A stretch of 64,000 nucleotides of DNA, taken from Chlorobium sp. GTDB lineage: Bacteria > Bacteroidota > Chlorobiia > Chlorobiales > Chlorobiaceae. Where the stretch lies: the NCBI GenBank assembly GCA_005862225.1, contig SZXV01000002.1:248001-312000 (forward strand), written 5' to 3'. Below the pieces are notes generated by a model, which searched no databases, had not been told where the DNA came from, and saw only the letters and a list, made by a program, of their open reading frames with translations. Shown piece by piece: positions 9,242 through 20,600 of this stretch (its first letter is position 1; each line of letters starts with the position of its first letter). The position numbers were made by a program, and so were the translations under genes.

Positions 9242-12200
9242 CTACTTGAGTTCTCCAAACGTCCGTGCTGCGAGGTATTCGTAATGAGACCAGCGAGCAT
9301 CGACCTCATTCTGGATGGCCGCATAATACTCTTCTGCAAGAGCGGGATGGCTCTTTTTCAGCATTCTGAAGCGGTTTTCCATATTGAGGAACTGCGCAAC
9401 AGGTATTTTTGGCTTTTTCGAATCAAGTATCAGCGGATTTTTTCCTTCAAGCAACCGCTCAGGATTGAAGCGATAGAGTATCCAGTGCCCGGAATCAACA
9501 GCGGCTTTCTGGTTATCGAGAGCCGTTGACATGTTGATACCCTGGGCGATACAGTGTGAATAGGCAATAATAATGGACGGGCCGTTGTAAGCCTCAGCTT
9601 CAAGGAATGCTTTCAGTGTGTGTTCGTCACGGGCGCCAAAGGCAACCGAGGCAACATAGGCATTCCCGTAGCTCATGGAGATCATGCCAAGATCTTTTTT
9701 GGTCACCGAACGCCCGGCAGTCGCAAACTTGGCTACCGCCGCCTTTGGCGTTGCCTTTGATGCCTGTCCTCCGGTGTTTGAATAGACCTCGGTATCAAGC
9801 ACGAGAAGATTGACGTTTTTGTTGCCAGCCGTTATATGGTCAACACCACCATAGCCGATATCATAAGCCCAGCCATCACCACCAACTCCCCAGACGCTCT
9901 TTTTCACAAGCATATCAGCCAGCGAAAGCAAATTTTTGGCATCAGAAGAGTTGATATGAGTGAGTTTCTCCTTAAGAATCGCCACACGCTTTCTCTGCTC
10001 AAAAATTTCCGGTTCATTGCGTTCTGATGCCTCAAGTATCTCCGTAGTCAGCGTATCGCCGATTTCCGCAGACATTCTTTTTAATAGCTCACTGGCATAT
10101 TCACGCTGCTTGTCAATCGAAATTCTGAAGCCAAGCGCAAATTCAGCGGTATCTTCAAAAAGCGAGTTTGACCATGCTGGCCCAAGCCCGCTGGCATTGG
10201 TTGTATAGGGTGTTGTGGGAAGGTTTCCGCCGTAGATTGACGAACAACCCGTTGCATTGCCGATGACAAGGCGGTCACCGAACAACTGCGTCATGAGTTT
10301 GATGTACGGAGTTTCGCCGCAACCCGAACAAGCGCCTGAAAATTCAAACAGAGGGGCCTGAAGCTGCTGTTCCTTGATCAGCTTGACATTGATGTTATTG
10401 CGGTCAAAGTCAGGTATGTTGACAAAATAGTTCCAGTTGTCAACCTCATTGTCGCGCAGCGGAATCTGCGGATTCATGTTGAGGGCTTTTTTCCCCGGAT
10501 TTTTTTTATCTCTTCCCGGGCAGACATGTGCGCACACTTCGCATCCGGTACAATCCTCCGGAGCAATTTGGATGGTGTACATCTTCCCTTCCCAAGTGGC
10601 GCCCTTTGCTTCAATGGATTTAAAGGTGTGCGGGGCGTTGCCAAGGCAATTCTGATCATAGACCTTGACACGGATTGCTGCGTGAGGGCATACCAGTGTA
10701 CATTTCGCGCACTGGATACAGACATCCGGCTCCCAGACGGGGATTTCATCAGCAAGATTTCTCTTTTCAAACTTTGAGGTTCCGGTGGGGTAGGTGCCAT
10801 CTGCGGGAAGCTCGCTGACAGGAATGTCATCACCATTACCGGAAATAATCCTGGCAAGCACATTGCAGACAAAATCGGGCGCCTCACCAACAATCGGCTG
10901 GCGAAGTTCTTTTGCGCTGTTGGCAACGGAGCCAATGGTGACCTGATGCAGGTTGGAGAGCGTATTGTCTACTGCCTGTATGTTCTGGTTGACAACGTCA
11001 TCACCTTTTTTCCCGTATGTCTGTCTGATGGACGACTTGATATTTTCAATAGCCTCTTCACGGGGCAGCACACCGGATATGGCAAAAAAGCAGGCCTGCA
11101 TGATGGTGTTGATGCGCTGGCCCATGCCACTGGTGTGAGCAACCTTATAGGCGTCAATAGTATAGAGTTTCGCCTCTTTGCGGATCAGGTGCTCCTGAAC
11201 AATTTTCGGCAGTTTGTCCCAGAGCTCTTCTGCCCCAAAAGGGGAGTTCAGCAGCAGTGTGCCGCCTTTTTTGAGATATTTAACCAGATCAACCATTTCA
11301 AGAAAAACCCAGTGGTGGCAGCCGATAAACTGTGCCTCGGTAATCAGATATGCGGATCTGATTTCATTGGGGCCAAACCGGAGATGTGACGTGGTAATTG
11401 AGCCAGCCTTCTTTGAATCGTAGACAAAATAACCCTGGGCATAGTTTGGTGTGTTTTCACCAATAATTTTTATGCTGTTTTTATTCGCACCGACGGTGCC
11501 ATCCGAACCAAGCCCGTAAAAGAGAGCCCTGAACATCTCGTCCGGCTCAATTGAGAAGGTTGAGTCAACCTCAAGACTTGTTTTGGTTACATCATCATTG
11601 ATGCCGACCGTGAAGTGGTTTTTCGGCTTTTCGGCACTCAGATTGTCGAAGACTGCCTTGACCATTGCGGGTGTAAATTCTTTCGATGACAGTCCATACC
11701 GGCCACCAACAACGGTTGGAACCGCTTTGATCAATCCATTCTGCACCCCTTCATGCAGGGCGTTGACGATATCAAGATAGAGCGGTTCACCTGCGCAGCC
11801 AGGCTCCTTGACACGGTCAAGAACGGCAATCGAGGTAACCGTTGTCGGGAATGCCTTGACAAAGCGCTCAATATCGAAAGGACGGAAAAGGCGGGCATGG
11901 ATAACGCCAACTTTTTCTCCCTGTTTGTTGAGATATTCCATGGTTTCCCGTGCGGTTTCAACCCCGGAACCCATCAAAACAATAACACGGTCAGCATCTG
12001 GAGCGCCGTAGTATTCGTACAGTTTATAGTGGCGGCCTGTGAGTTCCCCAAATTTCTCCATCACCTTTTCAGTGATTTCCGGGCATGCGTTATAATAACT
12101 GTTGACTGTCTCCCGGCCCTGGAAATAGACATCCGGATTCTGCGATGTTCCCCGAATCACCGGTGCGTCAGGGGTGAGACGCCGGTTTCTGTGTGCTATG

Positions 12201-12799
12201 ACCAGATCATCACTGATCATCTCCTTTATTATTGTATCATCAATGACCTCGATTTTGGAGATCTCATGGGATGTTCTGAATCCGTCAAAAAAATGAAGGA
12301 AAGGAACTCTTGAGGCAAGGGTGGCTGCTGCTGTTATCAACGCCATATCCATAACCTCCTGAACAGAACTTGAAGCCAGAATGGCAAACCCTGTTCCCCG
12401 GACAGACATGACATCGCCATGATCGCCGAAAATGGAAAGCGCCTGTGCGGCAAGAGAGCGCGCCGAAACGTGTATGACACAGGGTGAAAGCTCGCCCGCA
12501 ATTTTATACATATTCGGAATCATGAGCAGAAGACCCTGTGCGGCGGTAAAGGTCGTCGTCAGCGCACCAGTCTGCAACGCGCCATGAACAGCGGCGGCGG
12601 CTCCAGCCTCACTCTGTAATTCATCAATTTTTGGAATGGTACCCCAGATGTTCTTTTTTCCCTCTGTTGACCATGCTTCGGAATACTCCCCCATCGGTGA
12701 TGCCGGAGTAATCGGGTAGATACAGATAACTTCACTGGTTCGATAAGAGACATGAGCCAAAGCTTCATTTCCCTCCATTGTTTTATAAGTCCGGGTCAT
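9242..12799 (-). CDS. nifJ: Pyruvate:ferredoxin (flavodoxin) oxidoreductase
   Basis: A single-chain PFOR of about 1185 residues. Visible parts, in order, are the pyrimidine-binding domain (YPITPASPMGEYSEAW), the transketolase C-like domain, an inserted two-cluster ferredoxin domain (CIQCAKCTLVCP and CTGCEVCAHVCPGRD) and the TPP-binding domain (SGACSGCGETPYIKL and WGVGGDGWAYDIGYGG). In green sulfur bacteria it carboxylates acetyl-CoA to pyruvate with reduced ferredoxin after the reductive TCA cycle. ATG at 12799 was chosen because AGGTGA lies 8-10 nt upstream; a GTG four codons earlier is possible. It is transcribed alone. Confidence 0.97.
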   Translation of the reverse strand: MTRTYKTMEGNEALAHVSYRTSEVICIYPITPASPMGEYSEAWSTEGKKNIWGTIPKIDELQSEAGAAAAVHGALQTGALTTTFTAAQGLLLMIPNMYKIAGELSPCVIHVSARSLAAQALSIFGDHGDVMSVRGTGFAILASSSVQEVMDMALITAAATLASRVPFLHFFDGFRTSHEISKIEVIDDTIIKEMISDDLVIAHRNRRLTPDAPVIRGTSQNPDVYFQGRETVNSYYNACPEITEKVMEKFGELTGRHYKLYEYYGAPDADRVIVLMGSGVETARETMEYLNKQGEKVGVIHARLFRPFDIERFVKAFPTTVTSIAVLDRVKEPGCAGEPLYLDIVNALHEGVQNGLIKAVPTVVGGRYGLSSKEFTPAMVKAVFDNLSAEKPKNHFTVGINDDVTKTSLEVDSTFSIEPDEMFRALFYGLGSDGTVGANKNSIKIIGENTPNYAQGYFVYDSKKAGSITTSHLRFGPNEIRSAYLITEAQFIGCHHWVFLEMVDLVKYLKKGGTLLLNSPFGAEELWDKLPKIVQEHLIRKEAKLYTIDAYKVAHTSGMGQRINTIMQACFFAISGVLPREEAIENIKSSIRQTYGKKGDDVVNQNIQAVDNTLSNLHQVTIGSVANSAKELRQPIVGEAPDFVCNVLARIISGNGDDIPVSELPADGTYPTGTSKFEKRNLADEIPVWEPDVCIQCAKCTLVCPHAAIRVKVYDQNCLGNAPHTFKSIEAKGATWEGKMYTIQIAPEDCTGCEVCAHVCPGRDKKNPGKKALNMNPQIPLRDNEVDNWNYFVNIPDFDRNNINVKLIKEQQLQAPLFEFSGACSGCGETPYIKLMTQLFGDRLVIGNATGCSSIYGGNLPTTPYTTNASGLGPAWSNSLFEDTAEFALGFRISIDKQREYASELLKRMSAEIGDTLTTEILEASERNEPEIFEQRKRVAILKEKLTHINSSDAKNLLSLADMLVKKSVWGVGGDGWAYDIGYGGVDHITAGNKNVNLLVLDTEVYSNTGGQASKATPKAAVAKFATAGRSVTKKDLGMISMSYGNAYVASVAFGARDEHTLKAFLEAEAYNGPSIIIAYSHCIAQGINMSTALDNQKAAVDSGHWILYRFNPERLLEGKNPLILDSKKPKIPVAQFLNMENRFRMLKKSHPALAEEYYAAIQNEVDARWSHYEYLAARTFGELK

Positions 12800-13089
12800 A
12801 CTGGCAGTCACCTGATTTGTATTGATAAAAGGGGTGCGTAACTCTGCAGTGTGCTGATATGTGAACCACGAAGCAACTGTAATAGTTGAGAAAGAATGTT
12901 ACATCCGTAGCCCGAAAAGCAAATCAATGCGTTACAAAAGATATTAAAAAAATTGATTTTTGTTAAATTTAATTAGATTCCGGTTTTTCCCATAGAGATG
13001 TTGCCTGTAAGGCGTTTCCCCTGACGTTTGCAGCCCCCTGCTCTTTGCTTATTTGGCGTCATAACACTTCCAAAGGACAAGAGGTTTAC

Positions 13090-13836
13090 ATGGACACGGA
13101 ACATTCCGAAAATATTGTCTATGGCAGAAATGCCGTTCTTGAGCTTCTCCAGCAGAAACCCGAGAGCATCGAGAAAATCTATTTTCAGTTCAATACCTCT
13201 CATCCGAAACTCAAAGAAATTGTCATCACCTCAAGGCGCCTGAAGCTGGTCAGCGGCAAGGCCCGGCTTGAAAAGCTTTCACTGATTGCAGGCACAACCA
13301 AGCACCAGGGCGTGTGCGCTCTTATCAGCACGGTTACCTACTATTCGCTCGAAGAGGTGCTTGCCAGTCCCCGTAACAGCTCTCCTCTCCTCGTTGTGTT
13401 GCAGGGACTTGATGATCCCCACAATATCGGGGCCATTATCCGGACGGCCGAAGCCGTAGCCGCTGATGCGGTTGTACTGGTCGAAGGCAAGGGCGCGCCG
13501 GTTAATGCTGTTGTTCACAAAGCCGCTGCCGGGGCGCTTTCGCATATAAGAATCTGCAAGGTCAAGAGCCTTGTGCGTGCGCTCGAATTCCTGCACCAGT
13601 GTAATATTCAGGTTCTTGCCGCAGACATGGAGGCGGAACTCAATTACACCGATGCCGACATGAAAAAGGCCACAGCGATTGTGCTTGGTATGGAGGGAAG
13701 CGGCCTGGCGCCTGAGGCCGTGAAATTCTGTGACCATGTTGTTCGCATTCCCATGGCAGGCTGCGTCGAATCCCTGAATGTGAGCGTGACGGCTGGCGTG
13801 CTGCTGTACGAGGCCATGAGGCAGCGGCTTTCCTGA
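13090..13836 (+). CDS. rlmB: 23S rRNA 2'-O-ribose methyltransferase, SpoU/TrmH family (RlmB-like)
   Basis: The 248-residue protein has an N-terminal substrate-binding domain (VYGRNAVLELLQQKPESIEK) and a C-terminal SPOUT knot. The knot carries the three family motifs: LQGLDDPHNIGAIIRTAEA (motif 1 with catalytic Arg), IVLGMEGSGLAP (motif 2) and IPMAGCVESLNVSVTAGVLL (motif 3). RlmB methylates G2251 of 23S rRNA in E. coli. ATG at 13090 was chosen for the conserved YGRNAV start and the upstream GAGG; residues before it are unrelated. A TrmH-type tRNA enzyme is less likely because the N-terminal domain is present. Confidence 0.88.
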   Translation: MDTEHSENIVYGRNAVLELLQQKPESIEKIYFQFNTSHPKLKEIVITSRRLKLVSGKARLEKLSLIAGTTKHQGVCALISTVTYYSLEEVLASPRNSSPLLVVLQGLDDPHNIGAIIRTAEAVAADAVVLVEGKGAPVNAVVHKAAAGALSHIRICKVKSLVRALEFLHQCNIQVLAADMEAELNYTDADMKKATAIVLGMEGSGLAPEAVKFCDHVVRIPMAGCVESLNVSVTAGVLLYEAMRQRLS

Positions 13837-13935
13837 GTTGCCATGCCCTCCGGATTTGAAGGGATTCCAAAAAATATTACCTTGTTTCATTACAAATTTG
13901 CCAGGCTGACTCCATCAACACACATTACTTCTGCC

Positions 13936-14319
13936 ATGACTATCCCTGAAGATCTTCGCTATACAAAAGACCACGAATGGATTAAACTGCTTGAAGACGG
14001 CAGCACCGCACTGGTCGGCATTACTGATTTTGCCCAGTCAGAGCTTGGCGATATTGTTTTTGTTGAGCTGAAAGCTGTCGGAACAACGCTGAAAGAGCAC
14101 GAAGTTTTTGGAACCGTCGAAGCGGTAAAAACCGTTGCCGATCTTTTTGCCCCGGTTGCCGGTGAAATTATTGCGTTAAACGCTGAGCTTGATAATGCAG
14201 AAGTGGTCAATCAGGATCCCTACAATGCAGGCTGGCTTGCCAAAATAAAAGTTGCCGATCCGGCAGCAGTTCAGGCGCTGCTTGACGCAGCGGCATATCG
14301 CCAGTTGACCGGAGAGTAA
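13936..14319 (+). CDS. gcvH: Glycine cleavage system H protein
   Basis: The 127-residue lipoyl carrier starts with [20 protein letters not shown], the family N terminus. The lipoylation site is the Lys in [14 protein letters not shown]. It shuttles the aminomethyl group between the P, T and L proteins of the glycine cleavage complex. The ATG at 13936 fits the family; an earlier in-frame ATG at 13843 would add 31 unconserved residues. It ends 4 nt before gcvPA, so the two are co-transcribed. Confidence 0.93.
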   Translation: MTIPEDLRYTKDHEWIKLLEDGSTALVGITDFAQSELGDIVFVELKAVGTTLKEHEVFGTVEAVKTVADLFAPVAGEIIALNAELDNAEVVNQDPYNAGWLAKIKVADPAAVQALLDAAAYRQLTGE

Positions 14320-14323
14320 GCTC

Positions 14324-15661
14324 ATGCCATTTATAGTCAATACCGAAAACGAACGAAAGGAGATGCTCCGGACCATTGGTGTCAGCTCTTTTGATGATCT
14401 GATTGTCGATATTCCCGAAGAGATTCGCCTGAAAAAAGCCCTTGATATCCTCCCTGCCTCCGATGAGCCCCAGGTTCGCAAACTTCTTGAAAGCCTTGCC
14501 GCATCCAACCGGAACACCTCCGATTATGTGAGCTATCTTGGTGGCGGAGCCTACGACCATTTTATCCCTGCCGCCATTAAAACCATTACATCCCGCAGTG
14601 AATTTTATACGGCATATACCCCTTACCAGGCCGAGATCTCGCAAGGAACTCTTCAGGCAATTTATGAATACCAGAGCTTGATATGCCGTCTCTACGAGAT
14701 GGATGTCACCAACGCCTCCATGTATGATGGCGCGACCGCCCTTGCCGAAGCGGTACTGATGGCCATGAACGTCACTGGCCGGAGTCAGGTTGTGGTGGCA
14801 GGAAAGCTGCATCCCTGGAACAGCGCTGTACTCAAAACCTATCTTGAGGCATCAGGCCATAACGCCGTCATCCAGAATGTTCTTCAGGATGGTGTCGGCG
14901 ATAGTGCGGCGCTGAAAGAACTTGTTGGCGACAGTGTTGCCGCTGTGGTTGTTCAGCAGCCAAACTTTTACGGTTGCCTCGAAGATGTTGAAGCTCTTGG
15001 AGCGATTGCGCATGAAAATGGGGCGCTCTTTATTGTCTCAGCCGATCCGCTCTCGCTTGGCGTGCTGGCAGCTCCAGGCAGTTACGGCGCTGATATTGCT
15101 GTGGGAGAAGGACAGCCGCTTGGAACCCCCCAGAGTTTTGGCGGACCCTACCTCGGCATCTTTACCGTCAAGCAGCCGCTTGTCCGCAAAATTCCGGGAC
15201 GTCTGGTCGGCATGACGAAAGACCGTGATGGCGAGGATGGTTTTATTCTCACCCTTCAGACCCGTGAGCAGCACATCCGGCGCGAAAAAGCCACCTCAAA
15301 TATATGCAGCAACCAGGCGCTCAACGCCCTTCAGGCGGCACTCTATCTGTCGCTGCTCGGCAAAGAGGGGTTACAGCAGGTTGCCGCACAATCAACGCAG
15401 AAAGCACATTATCTTGCAGCGAAAATAGCCGCCATTCCGGGATTTTCCCTGAAGTACACGGCACCCTTTTTCCGGGAATTCGTTGTTGAAACACCAGTTC
15501 CAGCGGCGATTATTGTGGAGCGGATGCTGCAACACCAGATCTTTGCCGGGTACGATCTGGTGGCGCATGGCGAGAGCGGATTGCTTGTTGCCGTTACAGA
15601 GAAACGGACAAAAGAGGAGCTGGATGGTTTTGTAGAAAAGCTTGGGGAGATTGTCGGATAG
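14324..15661 (+). CDS. gcvPA: Glycine dehydrogenase (decarboxylating) subunit 1
   Basis: The 445-residue PLP-dependent protein corresponds to the N-terminal half of GcvP in the two-subunit form. Conserved stretches include [58 protein letters not shown] and the [20 protein letters not shown] region. It decarboxylates glycine with GcvPB and transfers the aminomethyl group to GcvH, encoded just upstream. GcvPB (the PLP-lysine subunit) and GcvT are not in the window; a hairpin and convergent dapA follow. Confidence 0.93.
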   Translation: MPFIVNTENERKEMLRTIGVSSFDDLIVDIPEEIRLKKALDILPASDEPQVRKLLESLAASNRNTSDYVSYLGGGAYDHFIPAAIKTITSRSEFYTAYTPYQAEISQGTLQAIYEYQSLICRLYEMDVTNASMYDGATALAEAVLMAMNVTGRSQVVVAGKLHPWNSAVLKTYLEASGHNAVIQNVLQDGVGDSAALKELVGDSVAAVVVQQPNFYGCLEDVEALGAIAHENGALFIVSADPLSLGVLAAPGSYGADIAVGEGQPLGTPQSFGGPYLGIFTVKQPLVRKIPGRLVGMTKDRDGEDGFILTLQTREQHIRREKATSNICSNQALNALQAALYLSLLGKEGLQQVAAQSTQKAHYLAAKIAAIPGFSLKYTAPFFREFVVETPVPAAIIVERMLQHQIFAGYDLVAHGESGLLVAVTEKRTKEELDGFVEKLGEIVG

Positions 15662-15673
15662 GCAGTGACGGAA

Positions 15674-15709
15674 CGTTTCAGCTCCCGGCGGAGGCAGGGA
15701 GCTGAAACG
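15674..15709. terminator. Hairpin between convergent gcvPA and dapA
   Basis: A perfect 13-bp inverted repeat (CGTTTCAGCTCCC/GGGAGCTGAAACG) with a 10-nt loop sits between the two stop codons. There is no T run after it, so termination is inferred from position. Confidence 0.5.
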
Positions 15710-15717
15710 GCATCGTA

Positions 15718-16608
15718 TTAAATGAGCCCCAGAGCGCTGAGTTCCTGATCGATAATCAGCTTGTTTGGCTCTGAAAGAGGCACAAGCGGCAGACGGTAGT
15801 TCTCCTCAATCATTCCCATTCGCGACAGCGCATACTTCACCGGCACCGGGTTACTCTCAATAAAGTTCATTTTTAACAGCTTGCGATAGCGGCCGTTGAT
15901 CGACCGTGCCTCCTCAAGATCGCCCCGCCTGACTGCCTCAATCAGTTGCTTGATCTGTGCTGGTATCTGGTTTGCCGCAACAGAAATCGCCCCGTCTCCA
16001 CCCATCGCCATAAAGGGCAGAATCAGCGAATCCTCGCCAGTCAGCACAGAAAAATGGGCAGGCCGCCCCTCAAGCAGCTCAGAGATCTGGCTGATATTTT
16101 CGGAAGCCTCCTTGACCGCCGCAATATTTTCAAAATCATGGGCAAGCCTGAGAATGGTTGATGCCGCAACATTGCAGCCGGTTCTTCCCGGAACATTGTA
16201 GATGATAATCGGCACCGAGACCGCTTCCGCGATATGACGGTAGTGTTGATAGATTCCCTCCTGTGAAGGCTTGTTGTAATAGGGAGAGACCGACAGAATG
16301 GCCGCCGCGCCAGCCTTTTCAGCATTTTTCGCCAGCTCAACCGCATGTCTTGTGTCATTGGTGCCAGCGCCCGCCGCCACCATTATCTTTCCCGCCGCCT
16401 CCTCCCTGACCGTGCGGATGATCTCAATCTGCTCATCACCGGAAAGTGTTGGCGATTCACCCGTTGTGCCACAGGTTATAATAATATCTGTTCCCGCCTC
16501 AATATGAAATTGCACCAGTCTCCTCAAGGCATAACGGTCTATTGACCCGTCCTTGCTGAACGGAGTCACCAGCGCAACGGCGGTTCCTGAAATGTATCGT
16601 GTGGACAT
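15718..16608 (-). CDS. dapA: 4-hydroxy-tetrahydrodipicolinate synthase
   Basis: The 296-residue TIM-barrel protein has the DapA motifs [33 protein letters not shown] (pyruvate-binding Thr-Thr), [14 protein letters not shown] (catalytic Tyr) and [10 protein letters not shown] (Schiff-base Lys). It condenses pyruvate with aspartate semialdehyde in the diaminopimelate/lysine pathway. dapF of the same pathway lies about 30 kb away at 47.0 kb. Length is standard and it is monocistronic here. Confidence 0.95.
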   Translation of the reverse strand: MSTRYISGTAVALVTPFSKDGSIDRYALRRLVQFHIEAGTDIIITCGTTGESPTLSGDEQIEIIRTVREEAAGKIMVAAGAGTNDTRHAVELAKNAEKAGAAAILSVSPYYNKPSQEGIYQHYRHIAEAVSVPIIIYNVPGRTGCNVAASTILRLAHDFENIAAVKEASENISQISELLEGRPAHFSVLTGEDSLILPFMAMGGDGAISVAANQIPAQIKQLIEAVRRGDLEEARSINGRYRKLLKMNFIESNPVPVKYALSRMGMIEENYRLPLVPLSEPNKLIIDQELSALGLI

Positions 16609-16962
16609 GCTTTTTTATCCCGGTAGTATTGAAAATCGTTTTGTTAACCCGGAGAACCTGAGCCCGGCTCTGTTATTGTTCCCGGCAAGAGTGAGAATAT
16701 ACAGAGAAAGGTAATTTGTAAAACCGATTTTCTTGCAAAAGAGTTCTAAAAAGTATTGCAGAGTTCCCGCTTGTGCTTATTGTCGCTGGCTTTCGCCCTG
16801 ATATCGGGCATGAATGTGCTGATCATCATCCCCAAAAAATGGAAATGAGAATTCCGAAAAACATCGATATTGCAGGCACCTGTTTTTTTGATTATACCAT
16901 AAAAATGCCGAATTTAGTCTCTATTCAGTCTTGCGATTACCTGTTTACGAAGAGGAGCCACA
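16609..16962. other. Intergenic region between dapA and the Phd/ParE pair
   Basis: No convincing gene is seen in this 354-nt divergent region. It must carry the dapA promoter and the toxin-antitoxin promoter/operator. No clear operator palindrome was recognised. It is also the left border of the accessory island. Confidence 0.5.
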
Positions 16963-17229
16963 ATGAAACTATCAGAAAGGGTTCGCCCGATTTCCTGGCT
17001 TAAATCTCATGCAGCCGAGATTGTAAGGGATTTTGAAGAGAATCGGAGCCCGCTTATTGTTACCCAGAATGGTGAAGCAAAAATGGTTGTTATGGACATT
17101 CGTACCTACGAAGAGCAGCTTGAAACCATGGCGTTTCTGAAACTCATCAACATGGGCAAAAAAGAGATTTCTGAAGGGAAATTCCAGAGTGTCGAGAATT
17201 TCTTTACTGACCTGGAAAAGGAGGGATAG
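16963..17229 (+). CDS. Antitoxin, Phd/YefM family
   Basis: This 88-residue protein has the Phd/YefM N-terminal DNA-binding fold (SERVRPISWLKSHAAEIVRD, then PLIVTQNGEAKMVVMDIRTY) and an acidic C-terminal tail that neutralises the toxin. The family represses its own operon with the toxin as co-repressor. The stop overlaps the GTG of the downstream ParE-like gene by one base, the usual coupled antitoxin-toxin order. It is the first gene of the accessory island. Confidence 0.9.
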   Translation: MKLSERVRPISWLKSHAAEIVRDFEENRSPLIVTQNGEAKMVVMDIRTYEEQLETMAFLKLINMGKKEISEGKFQSVENFFTDLEKEG

Positions 17230-17558
17230 TGGCGCATTCAGTTTTTATTCTTGACTCTGCGAAAGGTGATTATCGTGAAATCAGGAGCTATGTGCGGCAT
17301 AAATTTGGTGAAAAGGTCTGGAGAGAGTCGGAGCAACAATACAAAGAGGTTTTGAGCAATATCGGAGAGTTTCCTTTTGCCGGTTTTGTTGCTAAGGAGG
17401 CTGTTTCACTTGGCTTGCAAGGGATTCGCGAAAGGCTGGTTGGGCAAACAAGGGTTATTTATGAGGTTGGGGAGCATGAGGTTTATGTCTCCATGTTTGT
17501 CTCCACCCGTCGTGATTTCATGACCATGCTTACTGACCGGCTGCTTAAAAGTGAATAA
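17229..17558 (+). CDS. Toxin, ParE/RelE superfamily
   Basis: The 109-residue protein has the ParE/RelE pattern: AHSVFILDSAKGDYREIRSYV at the N terminus, then a central helix pair and RLVGQTRVIYEVGEHEVYVSMF strands near the C terminus. It starts at GTG 17229, overlapping the antitoxin stop. Family members poison gyrase (ParE) or cleave mRNA on ribosomes (RelE); which applies cannot be decided here. The large DGR target gene starts 58 nt downstream on the same strand, so read-through is possible. Confidence 0.88.
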   Translation: MAHSVFILDSAKGDYREIRSYVRHKFGEKVWRESEQQYKEVLSNIGEFPFAGFVAKEAVSLGLQGIRERLVGQTRVIYEVGEHEVYVSMFVSTRRDFMTMLTDRLLKSE

Positions 17559-17616
17559 CGGCAAGCTATTTCAACGATTATTGTTTTCTGGATGACTTTG
17601 ATTTACCAGATACGCT

Positions 17617-20600
17617 ATGGCTGATAATGGAATAACAAAAGTAAAAATACTTGTTGCCTCCCCCGGTGACGTTGACAGGGAGCGGCAGATTGTAGAGGAT
17701 GTGATAGGAGAGTGGAACATCCGCAATGGTGATGAGCGCAAGATGGTTCTCGAAGCGATACTGTGGGAAAAACATGCGGCGCCTGAAAACTGTGGAGATG
17801 GCGAGGGGCCTCAGGCGCCAATTACCCGCCAGATTGTTGATGATTGTGATTGTGCCATCGGGATTTTCTGGCATCGCATAGGAACACCAACAAAACTTGC
17901 TGAAGGTGGAGCAGTGGAAGAGGTGCAGAGAATGCTGACTGTGCTGAAGCGTCCGGTTATGCTCTATTTTTCGCGAATGCCGATTGCTCTGCATAAAGTT
18001 GATGGAGAACAGGTAAAAAAGCTTGAGGCATTCAAAACATTGATGAAAAAAGATGGATTGGTATGGGAATATGATAATCGGACGAAGTTTCGTACCCATC
18101 TTTCCCGCCACCTTGACAAGCAGATTCGCCAGTGGTTCTGCACTCCCGGTGCGCCAACCGTCAAGCAGTCCATACCAGAGGATGAGGAACTACGCCGCTA
18201 CCAGTCGGCGCTGAAAGAGGAGCTGGGCTACATCCGTATGCTTGGAATGCCCGGAGTTGAATCTGTCAAGGTCAATCTTGATGATGAGACCTTTGTGCCG
18301 TTACGGCTTTCTGACCGGCAGGATATGTTTTCCGGCCAGCCTGAAAAAGATTCTGGAAAGAGGCCCGAAGGAGGCGATCATACTCTCTATCCAGACGCTA
18401 TCATGAAGCGGGCGTTCCATGACCGTCGCCATCGCAGGATGCTTCTCGTTATCGGTGATCCCGGTGCAGGAAAAACAACGCTGCTCAAATATTATGCCCT
18501 TTGTGCGCTTGATTCGGAGAGATCCAGCCGACTTGGATTTTCCGGGCCGGTTAACGTCTTCTATCTGCCGCTGCGCGAGCTTGTCCGCCATGAGAATGGC
18601 CAGTACCACTCTCTTCCTGCAAATCTTGCGCTCTGGTTGGAGCGGAATCAGTTGCCCTTTACAGCAGAGCAGTTCGATCAATGGCTGCAGAGCGGAACAG
18701 CGCTTGTTTTGCTTGACGGGCTTGATGAAATCAGCAATACCGATGATCGAAAAGAGGTGTGCCGGTGGATTGATGCTGCCTGGAAAAGTTTTTCAGCGCT
18801 TCGTTTTGTGGTGACTTCCCGGGCAACAGGGTACCGCCAGGAAGAGGGTGTTGAACTTGCGGCTGATTTTGAACGAGCTGATGTTCAGGACTTTACGGTT
18901 GATCAGCAGGAGCTGTTTTTATTGCAATGGTTTACAGCCGCGTTTCTTAAAGAACCCTGTGACGTTGGTGTTGACGAAGCCGCCTGGCTGGCAAAACAAA
19001 AAGCAAAGGCTGAAGAGCGAACCCGTACCATTGCCAAACACCTGAAAGAGGAGAAGAACAAGGGGTTGCGGCAGCTTGCTGCCATCCCCATGATTCTGCA
19101 GATTATGGCGATTCTCTGGAAAGACCGGGACTATATGCCCGAGAGCCGGGTGAAGCTCTATGAGGCGGCTATTGATTACCTGCTTGAATTCAGGGACAAG
19201 CGCAGAGGGATAACCCCACTTGTTTCGGCCGTGCGTGCCCGTAAAGTGCTTGGGCCGGTCTCTCTGTGGATGCAGGAAGATCTGAAAAAAGATGAGGCCG
19301 AAAAGGAGTCCATGCAGGCAATCATGAAAGAACGCCTGGAGATTCTTGATCATCCCCCGTCAGTCGAGGCGTTCTGTGATTATATGGTGAAACGGGCAGG
19401 CTTGCTTGTGGAGTATGGTGGGGGCAAAGCTTACCTTTTTCGCCATAAATCATTGCGTGAATATCTGGCAGGCGTTCAGCTTGCCAAAAAAGTGAACAGA
19501 ACCCCCGACTCTCTGGATAATCTGGTTTCCGGCTTTGGTGATGACTGGTGGGAAGAGCCGATCAAATTCTTTATTGCCCAGGAAGATGAGGAGATATTTG
19601 ATCTGTTCATGGAAAAGCTGTTCGACTCTCCGGTCAGTGAAGAGCTGACACCAAAAAAGCAGTTCTTGCTGCAAACAATTATTGAAGAGGCGCCTGAAAA
19701 GAAGGTTGATGCGCTCTGTACAAAACTGCTTGACACGGCAACCACAGCCAGCCGTCAGCGGGTGATTCTCGACTGCCTGAAAACCATCGCGAAGCCTGCC
19801 GCACTTTCGGCGCTGGAGCAGTTCATTGCACAACAACTCGATAAAGAGAACGCAGAGAACAGTGATGTTATCGATCGTGCCGAAGAGGTGATTATCGCCC
19901 TCGGCGGAAAAGCGCTTGAACGTGCCACTGAAAAGAGTATCAGCGGTAAACCCTTGTCGATTCGCAACCCGAATGAGCAGAATGCCGAGTATATCCTGAT
20001 ACCGGGAGGCAACTACTGGTATTCGGCAATGAAAAAAACGCTGGATGTTGGTGATTGTTATGTTGCCAAGTATCCAGTGACGAACAAGCTTTACCGCTCA
20101 TTCATCAAGTGGTTGGAAGGAAAAGATTCAGGGAAGAACCATGCCTCATCATACAGGGCAGAACTGGAAAGGATAGCGCAGAGTAACGAATGGGGCCCGG
20201 GGTTTGGCGAGTATCTCAAGGGAGAAAGTGACCTTGCGGCATTGTTTCGTTCAGAAAATGATGAGGATCGCAAATTCGATGGGGATGATCAACCGGTGGT
20301 TGGCGTCACCTGGTATGCTGCCAGCGCCTACTGCCTGTGGCTTTCGATGCTGGAAGGCAAGGCCGCACGTTATCGTCTTGCTCATGAGATAGAGTGGGAG
20401 TGGGCTGCTGGAGGGAAACAGGGCACAATCGGGGAGAAAGTGCGGGAATATCCTTGGCCGGATGAGATGGGTGATGTGAATCCGAAATTGCTGAACTCTT
20501 ACGAAAGCAATATTCATGCCACAACACCAGTGGGCAGCTACCCTGAAGGCGCTACGCCAGAAGGGCTTTATGATATGGCGGGTAATGTCTGGGAGTGGTG